From contig LCOP01000020.1 of NCBI GenBank assembly GCA_000996605.1, forward strand, positions 1 through 12,951: a DNA stretch of 12,951 nt, in the 5' to 3' direction. The position numbers and the translations under genes are program-made. Shown in pieces: positions 12,070 through 12,951 of this stretch (position 1 is its first letter; each line of letters opens with the position of its first letter). This DNA is from Parcubacteria group bacterium GW2011_GWA1_47_8. GTDB taxonomy: Bacteria > Patescibacteriota > Minisyncoccia > Phycocordibacterales > UBA1550. Under the pieces are notes generated by a model. That model was given only the letters and a program-made list of their open reading frames with translations, had not been told where the DNA came from and did not search any database.

Positions 12070-12657
12070 ATGCACGGAGCAGAAGAAAAATTGAAAAAGA
12101 AGATAAGGAATTCAAAGATTCAAAAAGTAATTCTGAATTCATTATACATTGCAGGGGTTTTGAGTATGGCGGCGCTTACGCCAAATGCGGTTTCTTTGTT
12201 AAAACATCTTGATCCAGACAAAAAGAAAAAATATCAAAAATATGGGATAAATAATGCGATAAAGAGATTATGTGCCAAAGGGCTGATTGCATGGGAAAAA
12301 AATGGAAGCAGTGTTTTCTTGAGATTGACGAAAGAGGGGGAGAGGGCAATCGAAATTCTTGAAAGAAATGAGTTTAAAGTCATTGTGCCTAAAAAATGGG
12401 ATGGAAAGTGGAGGATTATCATCTTTGATATTCACGAAACAAAAAAGGCGTCACGAGACAAATTCAGACTGATACTACAAAAGATAGGGTTTTTAAAATT
12501 ACAAAACAGTGTGTGGGTGTACCCGTACAATTGCGAAGAGCTCATTGCGCTCATTAAAGCAGACTTCATGATGGGAAAAGAAATTTTATATATTATTGCT
12601 GACTCTATCGAGCACGATAGGGTGGTAAGAAAATATTTTAAGCTCCCTAAGTCCTGA
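12070..12657 (+). CDS. PaaX-like regulator: winged helix plus Cas2-like domain
   Basis: This is a 195-residue protein. Residues about 20-95 look like a winged-helix DNA-binding domain (SLYIAGVLSMAALTPNAVSLL, INNAIKRLCAKGLIAWEKNGSSVFLRLTKEGERAI). Residues 113-192 match the Cas2-like C-terminal domain of PaaX-type proteins: KWRIIIFDIHETKKASRDKFRLILQKIGFLKLQNSVWVYPY, with D120 at the end of the first strand where Cas2 has its metal-binding Asp. Stand-alone CPR proteins of this kind are often labelled Cas2, but no cas1 or CRISPR array is present here. ATG 12070 was chosen; the ATG at 12066 is out of frame. The gene is AT-rich compared with the pilus operon. It stands alone between two matching palindromes, which suggests autoregulation or membership of a small mobile unit. 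Nuclease activity is not established. Confidence 0.85.
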   Translation: MHGAEEKLKKKIRNSKIQKVILNSLYIAGVLSMAALTPNAVSLLKHLDPDKKKKYQKYGINNAIKRLCAKGLIAWEKNGSSVFLRLTKEGERAIEILERNEFKVIVPKKWDGKWRIIIFDIHETKKASRDKFRLILQKIGFLKLQNSVWVYPYNCEELIALIKADFMMGKEILYIIADSIEHDRVVRKYFKLPKS

Positions 12658-12692
12658 GAGCCTGATCTCAAATAACCTTTTTTGCATAATTT

Positions 12693-12732
12693 AATTAGAA
12701 ATAAGGAAGCGGTCGCTTCCTTATTTCTAATT
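12693..12732. repeat. 40-bp palindrome B (right of PaaX/Cas2-like gene)
   Basis: The 19-base arm AATTAGAAATAAGGAAGCG (12693-12711) pairs perfectly with 12714-12732 around a centre GT. The core AATAAGGAAGCG-GT-CGCTTCCTTATT is the reverse complement of palindrome A's core. The outer bases differ from A, but each change is matched on the opposite arm. No U tract follows, so a classical terminator role is not supported. Confidence 0.9.
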
Positions 12733-12773
12733 GATAATTAAACTGATTAAACTATTTTTAGGGAGGTCTTTAC

Positions 12774-12869
12774 TTGAATACAAGGATAGAAGTATTCAAC
12801 CAAATAGTAGCATATTGTTTGTCGAAGGTGACTCATCACTTTGAATTACTCGTTGGTCTGACCCCCTAA
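12774..12869 (+). pseudogene. Possible TTG-started gene cut by IS element
   Basis: A reading frame starts at TTG 12774, 7 bases after GGGAGG (12761-12766), the best Shine-Dalgarno in the window. It reads as about 27 residues (LNTRIEVFNQIVAYCLSKV...FELLV) up to the inferred IS end at 12854, then a few IS-encoded codons to TAA at 12867. I do not recognise the product. An 8-bp inverted pair (TTGAATAC 12774-12781 and GTATTCAA 12792-12799) overlaps the start. It may be a host gene truncated by the insertion, or chance. Confidence 0.35.
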
Positions 12870-12951
12870 TTTGAGACAACTACTTCGTGAATTTTAGATA
12901 CACAAGTTAGTTGATAATTGGCCTCAAACTGCATCGGGCTCATGTAGCCGA
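12854..12951 (-). mobile_element. IS3-family insertion sequence, one end (continues beyond window)
   Basis: The inferred terminus is at 12854 (TGGTCTGACCCCC), an IS3-type end beginning TG, 12 bases outside the transposase stop codon. The rest of the element and its other inverted repeat lie outside the window, so boundaries and target duplication cannot be confirmed. Confidence 0.7.
12866..12951 (-). CDS. IS3-family transposase (OrfB) C-terminus, partial
   Basis: Reading the minus strand from the right edge gives GYMSPMQFEANYQLTCVSKIHEVVVSN and a stop (CTA at 12866-12868 on the + strand). The (G)YMSPMQFE motif followed by a short tail is the typical C-terminal end of the DDE integrase-type OrfB of IS3-family elements. 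Only 28 codons are visible; the catalytic residues and frameshift region lie outside the window. Its 3' end lies against the inferred IS terminus, as usual for this family. Functionality cannot be judged. Confidence 0.8.
   Translation of the reverse strand, partial: GYMSPMQFEANYQLTCVSKIHEVVVSN

Noticed and set aside
12070..12657. Genuine CRISPR-Cas adaptation gene cas2
   Set aside because: The Cas2-like domain is fused to a winged helix as in PaaX, and no cas1, other cas gene or array is in the window.

Overview
The window looks like a genome segment of a Patescibacteria (CPR) bacterium, probably a Parcubacteria-type lineage. This is inference. It rests on the compact one-strand type IV pilus operon with bulky CPR-style surface proteins, the two four-helix-bundle (S23/IVP-type) genes, the stand-alone PaaX/Cas2-like gene, and the near absence of Shine-Dalgarno motifs. 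There is no rRNA or other phylogenetic marker here.

Region 1 (1-11730, + strand) is a type IV pilus/competence-type operon. It starts with the 3' end of the assembly ATPase pilB. Then come a four-helix-bundle gene (FHB1), pilC, a GspH/FimT-like prepilin, a second four-helix-bundle gene (FHB2) and a PilV/GspI-like prepilin. After these come a membrane-anchored class A serine hydrolase-like protein, a 1257-residue multi-domain surface protein, a small membrane-anchored protein and a secreted protein with a duplicated beta-rich domain. The operon ends with a PilW/GspJ-like prepilin and a PilX/GspK-like prepilin. The four prepilins match an H-I-J-K minor-pilin set. The large secreted proteins between them are plausible pilus-tip or cell-surface adhesins, and the hydrolase may act on peptidoglycan or at the envelope. 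A hairpin plus U-rich tract near 11926-11960 probably ends the operon.

Over that operon lies a family of degenerate 7-bp repeats, roughly GAAYRYR. They occur as arrays in + orientation followed by arrays in the complementary orientation (YRYRTTC). Both FHB genes sit between a + array and a - array, as if between terminal inverted repeats. Elsewhere the arms are joined with no gene between them, directly in front of prepilin genes, where they supply start codons and most of the prepilin leader peptide. This is the most unusual feature of the window.

Region 2 (11731-12069) has no gene. It holds a long composite inverted repeat (about 11771-11908), the terminator-like hairpin and a 40-bp near-perfect palindrome.

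Region 3 (12070-12951) is AT-rich and accessory. A PaaX-like protein (winged helix plus Cas2-like domain) is bracketed by two 40-bp palindromes that share a core and differ by compensated changes. Next is a short TTG-started reading frame cut by the end of an IS3-family element, whose transposase C-terminus runs off the window on the minus strand.
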